Shown here in pieces: positions 9,331 to 18,398 of a stretch of 64,000 bases of DNA (position 1 is the stretch's first letter; each line of letters begins with the position of its first letter). The notes below the pieces were generated by a model that made no database searches, had not been told where the DNA came from, and worked only from the letters and a program-made list of their open reading frames with translations. The DNA is taken from contig NZ_RBCJ01000001.1 of NCBI RefSeq assembly GCF_003626755.1, positions 1,302,001 through 1,366,000 of the forward strand, read 5' to 3'. Made by a program: the position numbers and the translations under genes. Origin of the DNA: Ulvibacterium marinum. Its GTDB lineage: Bacteria > Bacteroidota > Bacteroidia > Flavobacteriales > Flavobacteriaceae.

Positions 9331-10050
9331 ATGAAACCATATATCTTACTAATAACTACTTTTTTCTTGTCCGTCAACTTTGGATATGGACAGGACACCA
9401 AAGCTTTTTTTTCCGAGGCCGATGTATTCTTCAAAGAATATGTACAGAATGGAAGGGTAGATTATAAAAAGCTTAAAAAAGACCCTTCACAACTTGATAC
9501 ACTAATAAAAATGGCTGAAGGAATATCTATTTCCAAGGATCAGTCCGATATTTATCAATCCTTTTGGATCAATGGTTATAATTTACATGTCATTAAAGGT
9601 ATTGTTGAAAATTACCCACTTAAATCGCCTTTGGATATTCCAGGATTTTTTGATAAGACCGAACGCAACATAGGAGGTAAGAACATTACCTTGAATAATA
9701 TAGAGAACAAGCTGTTACGGGGTAACTTTCCATCGGAGCCTCGTTTTCACTTTGTCTTGGTATGTGCGGGTCTGGGGTGTCCTCCTATCATAGCCGAGGC
9801 GTATTTACCATCCAAATTGGATTCCCAATTGGAACAACAGACCAAGAAAGCCTTGAACGACCCCAACTTTATCAGAATAAACAAGAATAAGGTAAAAGTT
9901 TCCCAAATTTTCGAGTGGTATAAGGGAGACTTCACCCAAAATGGACAAAAGCTTTTGGATTTCATCGATATCTATCGGATGGAAAAGCTGCCGGAGAAGG
10001 CAAAAATATCCTACTATCCCTATGATTGGACATTGAACGAAATTCAATAA
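9331..10050 (+). CDS. Exported DUF547 family protein
   Basis: A 239-aa protein with a signal peptide ending near FGYGQ (about residue 21). The DUF547 core is clear: FWINGYN (78-84) followed by LHVIKGI, and CAGLGCPP (145-152) with two close cysteines. The fold is related to papain-like/transglutaminase proteins, but the activity is not known. I start at ATG 9331, which gives a clean signal peptide; an upstream in-frame TTG at 9313 would only add six polar residues. It is divergent from the FAD/polyferredoxin/glycosyltransferase operon and is a likely functional partner by position. Confidence 0.88.
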   Translation: MKPYILLITTFFLSVNFGYGQDTKAFFSEADVFFKEYVQNGRVDYKKLKKDPSQLDTLIKMAEGISISKDQSDIYQSFWINGYNLHVIKGIVENYPLKSPLDIPGFFDKTERNIGGKNITLNNIENKLLRGNFPSEPRFHFVLVCAGLGCPPIIAEAYLPSKLDSQLEQQTKKALNDPNFIRINKNKVKVSQIFEWYKGDFTQNGQKLLDFIDIYRMEKLPEKAKISYYPYDWTLNEIQ

Positions 10051-10134
10051 ATAATATCCATCAATTTATATATGTAAACAAGCGGACAAAGATTCGCCCA
10101 GAAATAACTATTCCATAAATTAAAAACAATCGTT

Positions 10135-11007
10135 ATGAAATCAATTAAAAAATACGTTGCCCTATTGGCATTTACCACTATCTCTTTGGCGACTTTTGCC
10201 CAAGATGATTCGCCACAACAGAGCAATATTCAACAATATACCCCTTCAAAATTGATTGGGAAGGGTCAGTGGGACCTTAAGTGGTTCAACAATCTCTATA
10301 CAGAAACAGAGGATACTTTTACAGGGGACATCCCTAGAAATACCTTCTTTACCTCTACCTTGGAAGTATACACTGGTGTAGGACAGAATAAAAGATGGAA
10401 TGTTGGGGCCATATTTGAATTCCGTTCCAATGTCGTTGGAGGCCGGGGTGCTTTGGAAGTCTTTCAATTTGATGGAGAGGAAGGCTCGGCACGTTCCGGG
10501 TTTACCTCCATTGCTCCTTCAGTAAAATTTGTGCCCATAGCCTCGGTCAGTAATTTCAGTATCCAAAGCTCCTTTTTTATTCCTTTAGTGGATAATGAGG
10601 TAGAAAATGGGGTGTTCTTGGACCAAAATGGGTTTATATGGCAAAACCGCTTGTTTTATGATTATACCTTTCCAGGAAACAAATGGCAGATTTTTTCCGA
10701 GATCAATTCCGAGCTCAACTTTGGTGATGCCGATAAAAGTTTTGCCAATAACAGCCTAAGGCTTACCCCCGGTGTTTTTCTAAGCTATTTTCCAAGCAGT
10801 AAATTTACGGTCCTTGTTTTGGCCCAGCACTCGCAGTTGTTGGATTTGGGGAGTGATTTTTCGCAAGACTTTACGGCCTTGGGAGGAGGGGCAAAATATC
10901 AACTTACAGATGCGCTTAACGTGGAACTTCTGTACACCAACTTTGTACGAGGAAGCGATACGGGCCTAGGGGAGACCTTTAACATAGGATTACGGGCCAT
11001 TTTTTAA
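10135..11007 (+). CDS. Putative outer-membrane beta-barrel protein
   Basis: A 290-aa protein with a signal peptide (cleavage after FATFAQ, about residue 22). The mature part has alternating hydrophobic/polar strands, aromatic girdle residues and a C-terminal phenylalanine (GLRAIF), as in outer-membrane barrels. I recognise no specific porin or transporter family. It lies 84 bp after the DUF547 gene and 49 bp before the GH113-like gene, in the same direction, so it may share a transcript with either. Confidence 0.75.
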   Translation: MKSIKKYVALLAFTTISLATFAQDDSPQQSNIQQYTPSKLIGKGQWDLKWFNNLYTETEDTFTGDIPRNTFFTSTLEVYTGVGQNKRWNVGAIFEFRSNVVGGRGALEVFQFDGEEGSARSGFTSIAPSVKFVPIASVSNFSIQSSFFIPLVDNEVENGVFLDQNGFIWQNRLFYDYTFPGNKWQIFSEINSELNFGDADKSFANNSLRLTPGVFLSYFPSSKFTVLVLAQHSQLLDLGSDFSQDFTALGGGAKYQLTDALNVELLYTNFVRGSDTGLGETFNIGLRAIF

Positions 11008-11056
11008 ACACATTGCGGTAAATACCGTATTTTAGAAGTCTTAACGCCATCTTTTG

Positions 11057-12058
11057 ATGAAAAAATTTGGGCTTCTTCTTTTATGTTTTCTCCAATTTTC
11101 CTGTTCAAGTCAGATTAAGGAAAAAATAAATGGGGTAAGTTTTGTAGCTTCCCGGGAGGAAGTGGCCCAGGAACATGTGGAGGAAGTACTGAAGGTTCAT
11201 GCCAATCATGCCGCTGTAATGCCCTTTGCATTTACAAGGGACATACATTCTCCAGAGGTGATTTTTGATACGGATAGGCAATGGTTCGGGGAAACCAAAT
11301 TAGGCGCCAAACAATATATTGGGTTATTGAAAAAGAATGGGATAAAAATAATGCTCAAGCCTCAAATTTGGATTTGGCGTGGAGAATATACAGGTACCCT
11401 AAAAATGAAATCGGAGGAGGATTGGAAGGCGTTGGAAGCATCCTATAGGAAATTTATCCTTAGCTATGCCAAGTTGGCCGAGGAGACCAGAGTATCTATT
11501 TTCTGTATTGGGACAGAGTTGGAGCAATTTGTAAAAAACAGGCCTGATTATTGGAAAAGGCTGATCGGTGAAATTAGAAAGGAATATTCCGGTAAACTCA
11601 CCTATGCAGCAAATTGGGACGAGTACCCAAGAGTTACTTTTTGGGAGCAGTTGGATTATATAGGCATCGATGCCTATTTTCCACTTTCAGAAGAAGAATC
11701 CCCTACCATTGAACAGTTAAAACAGGGATGGCAAAGGTGGAAAACGGCTATCTCAGAACTAGCGGATCAAAAACAAAGACCTATTTTGTTTACGGAATAT
11801 GGATATCGTAGTATGGATTATACGGCCAAAAAACCCTGGTTGGTGGATCATAATGAGGAAAAGGTCAATTTGGAGGCACAGGTAAATGCTACCAAGGCCA
11901 TTTTTGAAGAGTTTTGGGACGAGGATTGGTTTGCCGGTGGCTATGTATGGAAATGGTTCATTCGGCACAATGAAGTAGGTGGAGGGAAGGACAACCGCTT
12001 TACACCACAGAACAAGCCTGCTCAGGAAATCATCAGTGCCCATTATAAAATGTATTAA
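11057..12058 (+). CDS. GH113-like TIM-barrel glycoside hydrolase, lipoprotein
   Basis: A 333-aa lipoprotein (signal LLLLCFLQFSC, lipidated Cys at 16) with a GTA-type TIM barrel. The acid/base candidate lies in IFCIGTELEQF (about 148-158) and the nucleophile candidate is the Glu of LFTEYGYRS (Glu247), matching the strand-4 and strand-7 glutamates of clan GH-A. The closest family by pattern is GH113, which includes beta-mannanases. Substrate is not deducible; beta-mannan is a reasonable guess. I use ATG 11057; a TTG three bases upstream is unlikely. It is followed at 2 bp by a lipoprotein gene and then an Omp85-family gene. Confidence 0.82.
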   Translation: MKKFGLLLLCFLQFSCSSQIKEKINGVSFVASREEVAQEHVEEVLKVHANHAAVMPFAFTRDIHSPEVIFDTDRQWFGETKLGAKQYIGLLKKNGIKIMLKPQIWIWRGEYTGTLKMKSEEDWKALEASYRKFILSYAKLAEETRVSIFCIGTELEQFVKNRPDYWKRLIGEIRKEYSGKLTYAANWDEYPRVTFWEQLDYIGIDAYFPLSEEESPTIEQLKQGWQRWKTAISELADQKQRPILFTEYGYRSMDYTAKKPWLVDHNEEKVNLEAQVNATKAIFEEFWDEDWFAGGYVWKWFIRHNEVGGGKDNRFTPQNKPAQEIISAHYKMY

Positions 12059-12060
12059 TC

Positions 12061-12792
12061 TTGAAATCGTTCCCCATTCTACTTGTATTGATATTATACA
12101 GTTGTTCCGTTGATCAGGAGATACTCAATGGAACCCTAAAGGCCGCTGTAGAAGACCGGGAAATTGTTTTAGACAATGTCATAGCCTGTGCCGCCAGTAG
12201 CCAGGATGGGAACCTTACCCATGTATTTCTATATCCCAGACCTGGCGCCACGGATATCCGCTATTTTGAAACTTCCTCCTTGGAGGCCGATAAAAATAAT
12301 TTTGCTGAATATGAAGAGGTGGAGGCAAGTCCAAAGGATGTGTTCAATGGGTATTTAAAACGAATAGATGCTGAGGTCCCAGAAGGTAAATGGGTCATTG
12401 TTTCTTTCGAAGAAAAAGGAAAGATGCATCTGTGCAATCCCATCAGAATAAAAAAAGATTCCAAACCTACAGAGTATTTGCCGGAAAATGTACAAATAGA
12501 GGATTTGGGTGCGGTGACACCACGTTTTTTATGGACTGATGGTAGCTATGATGATACAATTATTTATTTTCAAGTAGTTTCTACCGAGAATAATGACCTC
12601 TTGTCCGGCACCTATACCCAAGAAAAAATATTTCGCTATTACAATACGGAAAATGTAACTTTGAACATCACACGAAGTGACCCTCCTGACTTGATTATCG
12701 GAAACTCCTATGGATTTACCTTAATGGGGGTCAGCGAGGACAACTGGGTGAACCTTTTTTCCGAACGGTCTTTTGCCTTACAGGAAAACTAA
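12061..12792 (+). CDS. Hypothetical lipoprotein
   Basis: A 243-aa protein beginning at a TTG codon; this start is needed to include the lipoprotein signal FPILLVLILYSCS, and no in-frame ATG occurs until far into the protein. The start lies two bases after the stop of the GH113-like gene, so translation is probably coupled. The mature region is acidic and beta-rich with no recognisable catalytic motif. It may be a surface partner of the neighbouring glycosidase or of the Omp85-family protein that follows 12 bp later. Confidence 0.75.
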   Translation: MKSFPILLVLILYSCSVDQEILNGTLKAAVEDREIVLDNVIACAASSQDGNLTHVFLYPRPGATDIRYFETSSLEADKNNFAEYEEVEASPKDVFNGYLKRIDAEVPEGKWVIVSFEEKGKMHLCNPIRIKKDSKPTEYLPENVQIEDLGAVTPRFLWTDGSYDDTIIYFQVVSTENNDLLSGTYTQEKIFRYYNTENVTLNITRSDPPDLIIGNSYGFTLMGVSEDNWVNLFSERSFALQEN

Positions 12793-12804
12793 AAGCGACC
12801 TTTT

Positions 12805-14067
12805 ATGAGACTACTCGGTGCGATCTGCTTTTTTCTTCTTGGACTACATGCTTTCTCGCAGACCACCATAGTAAAAATAGAAATTCAAGGGACCAAAAAA
12901 ACGAAGCCCGCTTTTCTCAAAAAATTGCTCCAGGTACAGGAGGGGCAAGAATTGGATTCCATAGCCATCGAAAAGGACATACAGCGCTTAAAAAGGTTAC
13001 CGTCCATTTCCCATGCCGATTTTGAAGTAAGAATGGTTAGGGATGACCAGTGCGACCTACGTTTTAACATTGAAGAAAATTTTACCCTTATACCTTTCGC
13101 CAACTTTTATAGTACGGTAAACGACGAGTTGGCTTTTCGGCTGGGACTACAGGAGTTCAATCTTTTGGGGCGTAATGTAACTTTTGGGGTTTTTTACCAA
13201 AGGGATGTCTTTAATTCCTACGGAGTAAACCTAAGGGCACCGAATCTGTTCGGCAGACGTACGGGGATTTCCCTTACCTATCAGGATTTTACCACACGAG
13301 AGCCGGTCTTTTTGTCCGAGGGCACTGCGGATTACCGTTACAACAATCGAGCTTTTGAGGCATTGCTCCTGCATGAGTTTAATTTTAAGAACCGTATTGA
13401 AATCGGAATGAATTTCTTTACGGAAGATTATAGCTATATCACGGGGGCCACATCGTCCACTGTGCCACAAGAACTGGTTGTTGATAAGTACTTATACAAG
13501 CTTATTTACAATTTTGATGCGCTGCGATACCATTATCAATACATATCCGGATTTCGCAGTATACTCAATTTTCAATACGTTCGAAGTCAGGACCAACGCC
13601 TACCTGGATTTTGGATCGGCTTCAATGACTTCATGTTTTTTAAGCGTGTGGGAAAAAAAGGGAATTGGGCCAGCAGGTTGCGTTTGGGAATTTCCGATAA
13701 CGTTGAAACTCCCTTTGCGCCTTTTGCTTTGGACAATAACCTGAATATTCGAGGTGTAGGAATCCTGATCGATCGTGGAACAGGAGCGATTGTATTGAAT
13801 ACGGAATTTAGGCACACTCTAGTGGAAAAGGATTGGTTTGTACTGCAAAGCAATGTTTTTGTGGATAGTGGTTCCTGGCGTTTACCGGGAGGTAGTCTTT
13901 CCGATTTCACTGATTACGACAATGTTCGGGTCTATCCCGGAATAGGCCTTCGGTTTATTCATAAACGTATTTTCAATGCTATTTTTCGAATTGATTATGG
14001 GTTTGGACTTATTACCAATGACCCCTCCAGTGGAGGTATTGTATTTGGTATTGGGCAGTATTTTTAG
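12805..14067 (+). CDS. Omp85-family outer-membrane protein with one POTRA domain
   Basis: A 420-aa protein with a signal peptide (to about residue 18), one POTRA domain (about 20-93, starting TTIVKIEIQGTKKTK and ending DLRFNIEEN), and a barrel of about 16 strands. LNIRGVG is the equivalent of the conserved (V/I)RG(Y/F) motif of loop 6 in BamA/TamA proteins, and the chain ends in QYF. BamA itself has five POTRA domains in most bacteria, so this is a specialised TamA/FhaC/patatin-barrel-like relative. Its operon with two lipoproteins suggests it may move or anchor them at the outer membrane (inference). Confidence 0.85.
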   Translation: MRLLGAICFFLLGLHAFSQTTIVKIEIQGTKKTKPAFLKKLLQVQEGQELDSIAIEKDIQRLKRLPSISHADFEVRMVRDDQCDLRFNIEENFTLIPFANFYSTVNDELAFRLGLQEFNLLGRNVTFGVFYQRDVFNSYGVNLRAPNLFGRRTGISLTYQDFTTREPVFLSEGTADYRYNNRAFEALLLHEFNFKNRIEIGMNFFTEDYSYITGATSSTVPQELVVDKYLYKLIYNFDALRYHYQYISGFRSILNFQYVRSQDQRLPGFWIGFNDFMFFKRVGKKGNWASRLRLGISDNVETPFAPFALDNNLNIRGVGILIDRGTGAIVLNTEFRHTLVEKDWFVLQSNVFVDSGSWRLPGGSLSDFTDYDNVRVYPGIGLRFIHKRIFNAIFRIDYGFGLITNDPSSGGIVFGIGQYF

Positions 14068-14284
14068 AATACGAGTTGGTATTCTTGGAAGTAAATTTGA
14101 CTGAATTGTCCTCATAGAATAAAATATGTTATTCTGAGATTTTAACCATTGATTCAATTCTATTCATTGAAGATTTTCTTCATGTCTTGCGGGCAATTGA
14201 CTTAGGATATTTAAAACTTCCATTGGCTCCCTTATTTTTTCCTTATCTTAAAGAATTGATTACTCTTGAAGACAAAACCATGGT

Positions 14285-15289
14285 ATGAATCCTGAGTTTT
14301 TGGAACTGCTTATCTCCGATGGTCTGCCCATAACAAATACTTCCAGATTTGAACTTCTAACCGGAGGTGTTTCCAGCGAAATCTATAGGATAGATATAGA
14401 GGGAAAAACCTTTGTAGTCAAAAGGGCCTTGAAGAAATTAAAGGTTAAATCGGATTGGTTTGCGGACGTGTCCCGAAATGATTTCGAGATCAAATATTTG
14501 AAATATGTCGCTCAATTTTTACCGAACGCGGTCCCAAAACTACTGGGTAAAGGACAAGGCTATTTCGTTATGGAATTCCTTGATCAAGGTTTCTCTAATT
14601 GGAAAACCTTACTAATGTCAGGGAATTTCCGAGAGACCCATGCTCAGGAGGCCGGGAGACTATTGGGAAGAATCCATCAATATTCCTATTTCAACAAGGC
14701 TGTTGCAAAGCAGTTCAATTCCCTTCAAAATTTCGTCCAGTTGCGTATTTCACCTTACCTGCTATATTGTGCTGAAAGCCATCCTTTGGTCGCCGAAGAA
14801 ATCCTAAAGGAAGCGGAACGTTTAAAAAATACGCATGAATGTCTTGTCCATGGGGATTATAGTCCAAAAAACATTTTGATTTCAAAGAAGCGAATGGTCA
14901 TTGTGGATTGTGAAGTAGCCTTTTATGGCGACGCAGCTTTTGACATTGCATTTTTGTCTTCACATCTTTTGCTCAAAGGGCTGTATCATGCGCCCCATGA
15001 TACAAATCTTGAACATCTTGTTAAGGCTTTTCTCTTGGCCTACGAAAAGGAAAGGGGTGGCATCCAGGATTTTCGGGAGCTACAAAAGCGCACAGCAATA
15101 TTGTTGCCCATGCTTCTTTTGGCCAGGATTGACGGTAAATCCCCAGTGGAGTACCTTAACCCGAATAAACAAGCCTTGGCTCGGGAGTTTGCCCTAAAGC
15201 AGATAGCGGGAAAGAATCCGGAGCTTCAAGCTATTATCCAGGCCTGGTTCAAAAACCTAAAAAATTCAACGAACCTGAACGGAAAATGA
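14285..15289 (+). CDS. APH/choline-kinase-fold phosphotransferase
   Basis: A 334-aa kinase-fold protein. It has a glycine-rich start (LLTGGVSSEIYRI, 25-36), VVKRA with the ATP-binding lysine (about 47), the hinge YFVMEFLD (93-100), the catalytic loop LVHGDYSPKN (187-196) and the metal-binding IVDCE (206-210), where DCE takes the place of the DFG/DPE aspartate region. The substrate is unknown; the family covers aminoglycosides, choline, methylthioribose and small sugars. It precedes an enolase paralogue by 119 bp in the same direction, so the kinase may make a phosphorylated compound that the enolase homologue then processes (inference). Confidence 0.85.
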   Translation: MNPEFLELLISDGLPITNTSRFELLTGGVSSEIYRIDIEGKTFVVKRALKKLKVKSDWFADVSRNDFEIKYLKYVAQFLPNAVPKLLGKGQGYFVMEFLDQGFSNWKTLLMSGNFRETHAQEAGRLLGRIHQYSYFNKAVAKQFNSLQNFVQLRISPYLLYCAESHPLVAEEILKEAERLKNTHECLVHGDYSPKNILISKKRMVIVDCEVAFYGDAAFDIAFLSSHLLLKGLYHAPHDTNLEHLVKAFLLAYEKERGGIQDFRELQKRTAILLPMLLLARIDGKSPVEYLNPNKQALAREFALKQIAGKNPELQAIIQAWFKNLKNSTNLNGK

Positions 15290-15408
15290 TCGAAGTTCCG
15301 GACATCCATTTATATTTGTTTTCAAACATTGTCCCAAACATCAAAACGTAGAACGTATTGAAGTTAAAGTATATGGCCTGTGAGTAATAATCAAATAATA
15401 TCAAGTAA

Positions 15409-16683
15409 ATGACGATTAATGCCGTTGAGGCTTATGCCATTTTTGATTCCCGTGGCAATCCCACCGTTGAGGTCGAGGTGCGGCTAAACAATGGGTTAAT
15501 TGGGAGGGGGGTGGCCCCGTCCGGCGCATCTACCGGACAGTTCGAAGCCCACGAGTTAAGGGATGATGATCCGTTACACTTTGATGGGAAATCCGTGAAC
15601 AAAGCTATCGGTAACGTTAATGGGATTATTGCCCCTGCATTGATAGGAAAGGACCCGAGACATCAGAAAATGATAGATGAACTTATGATAACGTTGGACG
15701 GAACACCTAATAAGACCGTATTAGGGGCCAATGCCATACTTGCTGTTTCCACAGCTGTTGCAGCGGCTACGGCTAATGCACTAGGCCTTCCTCTATTCGC
15801 ATATTTGGGAGAGGCACAAGGAAATCTACTTCCCTTTCCTGAAATCCAGATTATTGGCGGTGGGGCCCATGCCCAATGGCGAACCGATGTACAGGATTTT
15901 CTTTTAATCGCCAATGGTGCAAGCAGTTACGAAAAGACATTGGAAATAACCTCCAACGTTTTCAGGGCTACGGGTGAAATCCTAAAAGAGCAAAACCGGT
16001 ATTTTGGCGTGGCGGACGAAGGCGGGTATTGGCCTGAATTTGAAAATCATGACCAAATCTTCGAAACTTTCATACAGGGTATCGAAAAAGCTGGATATAA
16101 ACCTGGAACCGATGCCTCCATCGCTTTGGATATCGCGGCCAGTGACTTATATGATGAGAAAAGCAAGACCTACCAGTTTCGTTTAGAAAATAAAGTGTTT
16201 AATCAAGATGATTTTTTTGATTTGTTATGTAGTTGGTTGGAGAAATACCCCATTGTATCCTTAGAAGACCCCTTCGCGGATACTGATTTGGAAAATTGGA
16301 GAAAATTGACCAAAGATTATGGGGACACGATCCAAATTATTGGAGATGACCTTTTTACAACTAACCCTGATAGAATAAAACAGGGGGTTAAGCATAAATT
16401 AGCGAATGCCGTGTTGATTAAGCTTAATCAGATTGGAACGGTAACGGAGACCTTGGAAGCCATAAAAATTACCCAAAATGCCGGCTGGCGACCCGTAATT
16501 TCCGCGAGGAGCGGAGAGACCGAGGACAGCTTCATTAGTCATTTGGCAGTGGCTAGCAATGCCGGGCAATTGAAGGTAGGGTCCTTTACGCGAAGTGAAC
16601 GTATGGTCAAATGGAATGAAGTATTGAGAATTAAACGTTCTTTGGACTCTAAAGCCCGATTCCAGAAGTGGCGTATCGTTTAA
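15409..16683 (+). CDS. Divergent enolase paralogue
   Basis: A 424-aa protein aligned over its full length with phosphopyruvate hydratase. Conserved: PSGASTG (37-43), His154 in GGAHA, catalytic Glu204 in ADEGG, metal ligands Asp241, Glu286 and Asp313, and catalytic base Lys338 in LIKLNQIGT. Changed: the usual HRSGETED is ARSGETED, so the substrate-contacting His is Ala366, and QEF is QDF (Asp163 for Glu). The usual MNIINGG is replaced by EIQIIGG. Dehydration chemistry looks possible but the substrate is probably not plain 2-phosphoglycerate. The house-keeping enolase would be elsewhere in the genome. Confidence 0.85.
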   Translation: MTINAVEAYAIFDSRGNPTVEVEVRLNNGLIGRGVAPSGASTGQFEAHELRDDDPLHFDGKSVNKAIGNVNGIIAPALIGKDPRHQKMIDELMITLDGTPNKTVLGANAILAVSTAVAAATANALGLPLFAYLGEAQGNLLPFPEIQIIGGGAHAQWRTDVQDFLLIANGASSYEKTLEITSNVFRATGEILKEQNRYFGVADEGGYWPEFENHDQIFETFIQGIEKAGYKPGTDASIALDIAASDLYDEKSKTYQFRLENKVFNQDDFFDLLCSWLEKYPIVSLEDPFADTDLENWRKLTKDYGDTIQIIGDDLFTTNPDRIKQGVKHKLANAVLIKLNQIGTVTETLEAIKITQNAGWRPVISARSGETEDSFISHLAVASNAGQLKVGSFTRSERMVKWNEVLRIKRSLDSKARFQKWRIV

Positions 16684-16816
16684 ATGAGGCAACATCCTTG
16701 GACATCGGGATTTTTCCTAGTTTCCATTCCGTTTAACGAAGCTTTGGCTCTTTTTAAGTTAATCGAATTCTTTTAGATATAGTCACAAAAGCATCCATGC
16801 TCGGAACGAATTTGTC

Positions 16817-17077
16817 CTAGGAATCCAGTAATCCATGTGTTTCCAGAAACGTCTTGAGTTCACTTGTAGTAGGATTTTTAAGGAATTTCGCCCCATAGGT
16901 CACCGTTGGAAACTTTAATGCGCCGTCATATAAGGCACGGACGGTATCTTCGGCTTCGGCATTGGTCTCAACATTGAAGTCCTCAAATTCTACCCAAATG
17001 GATTGTAGATAATTTCTAAGATTGGCCGATTTCATACACCAATCGGCCCCATAAAGTTTTAGCTTTAGATCAGACAT
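16817..17077 (-). CDS. Glutaredoxin-like small thiol protein
   Basis: An 86-aa thioredoxin-fold protein: LKLYGADWCMKS places a CxxS active site (Cys14-Ser17, monothiol type) after the first beta strand, and KFPTVTYG supplies the cis-proline (Pro57). Length and order of elements fit glutaredoxins of the mycoredoxin/NrdH kind. Its start overlaps the end of the antiporter gene by 8 bp, so it is translated from the same transcript and may sense or regulate redox state linked to cation transport. Confidence 0.85.
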   Translation of the reverse strand: MSDLKLKLYGADWCMKSANLRNYLQSIWVEFEDFNVETNAEAEDTVRALYDGALKFPTVTYGAKFLKNPTTSELKTFLETHGLLDS

Positions 17078-18258
17078 CGGACTCAGGTTTTAAAGGGTTC
17101 GGTAGTAATAGGGGAATCTTTTCCGCATTGGACACGATAAAAGGTGTAAAGGACATCAATAAGATGGAAACTGCCAGGAATATTTGGTAGTTGTTCTGGC
17201 TTATTAACTCGTACTCCAGACCACTCTGCGCCAGAACAAAGGAAAATTCACCGATTTGTGCGATGGAGAACCCTACGGCAACCGCAGTTTTCCATTCCAG
17301 TTTCATAACTTTTACCGCTAATATCCCGGCTATGGCCTTGACCAAGAGGGCAAAGAAAAACCAGAATACTATCCACAAGGTATCGGTTAGAAAAATCTGA
17401 TAGTCCAATAACATCCCCATAGAAATAAAGAAAAAGCTCATAAACACATATCTAAAGGGTAAAAAACAGGAAATGGCCATTCGGTTATAGTCGGTTTCCG
17501 CTATAATGAGTCCTGCAATAAAAGCTCCCAAGGCCAGGGATAGCCCCAGCTCTTCCGTGAGCAAAGCAATTCCCGTCACAATAAACACGGTGGCGATTAA
17601 AAACACCTCTTGGCTTTGGATTTTCATTACCGTTTTTAAAAAGAAAGGAATGACGAATTGGGCCAGCACATAGGATATTCCTCCCATAAGGATCAACTTG
17701 CCGGATAGCCATAACAACTCTTCGCCTACATTTCCCCCGGCCCCGGCCAAAATTGGGGGTAAACAACATCAAGGGAACGATCATAATATCCTGAAATAGT
17801 AATATAGCCAGTATAAATTTCCCATGAGGAGTATTGATCTTGTTATTGTCCTGCAATACCTTCACCACAATTGCGGTACTGCTCAAAGCATACAAAAATC
17901 CCCAGAAAATACTTTCCTCCACAGAAGGTCGCATTAAGACCCAAATCAATATCGAGGTCAGGATTATGGTAAAAAATACCTGAGAAGCCCCACCGATGAG
18001 TACATAATTTTTAATCCGCTTTAGGTTGCTAAACGAAAATTCCAGACCCACGGTAAACAATAAAAGAATAATTCCGATTTCCGCATACACTTCAACCTCT
18101 TCCATGTCAGCGAAATAATGACTGGTATTGGGGCTCAAAAGTACACCTGTAATCAAATAACCTATGATATAGCGAACCTTAAGGAATTTACAAATAATGA
18201 TTACCGCCGTGGCAACCCCAAAAATGGCACAGATATTAATAAGAATATGATGTTGCAT
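17070..18258 (-). pseudogene. CPA2 (KefB-type) cation:proton antiporter with a frameshift
   Basis: Two reading frames together make one Na+/H+ exchanger domain with about eleven membrane helices. The first runs from ATG 18258 (IIICKFLKVRYIIGYLITG) to MLFTP, then goes out of frame; the second continues ILAGAGGNVGEELLWLSG to the stop at 17070. A single extra base near 17749-17759 (minus strand CCCCCAATTTTGG where CCCCCATTTTGG would keep frame) explains it. Repaired length is about 396 aa, without the TrkA-N domain of KefB/KefC. It could be a real inactivation or a sequencing error at the homopolymer; the rest is well conserved. Confidence 0.85.
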
Positions 18259-18360
18259 ATATAGCGATCAATTTGGTGTATTGCCTAGAACGAGAATAGT
18301 CTACGGTTCAAAAAAGGCATAAAACACAAATATAGGTGACCCTGTATTATATAGGCAACA

Positions 18361-18388
18361 AAAAAAGCCGGCCCGGGCCGGCTTTTTT
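18361..18388. terminator. Bidirectional intrinsic terminator
   Basis: A perfect palindrome: six A, the 16-base self-complementary GCCGGCCCGGGCCGGC, then six T. It lies 11 bases after the GAPDH stop on the minus strand, where it ends the transcript, and about 100 bases upstream of the antiporter start. The T-run is present on both strands. Confidence 0.92.
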
Positions 18389-18398
18389 GCATATTGCA

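Noticed and set aside
14285-15289. Aminoglycoside resistance phosphotransferase
   Set aside because: The fold is shared by choline, methylthioribose and sugar kinases; linkage to an enolase paralogue fits metabolism better.
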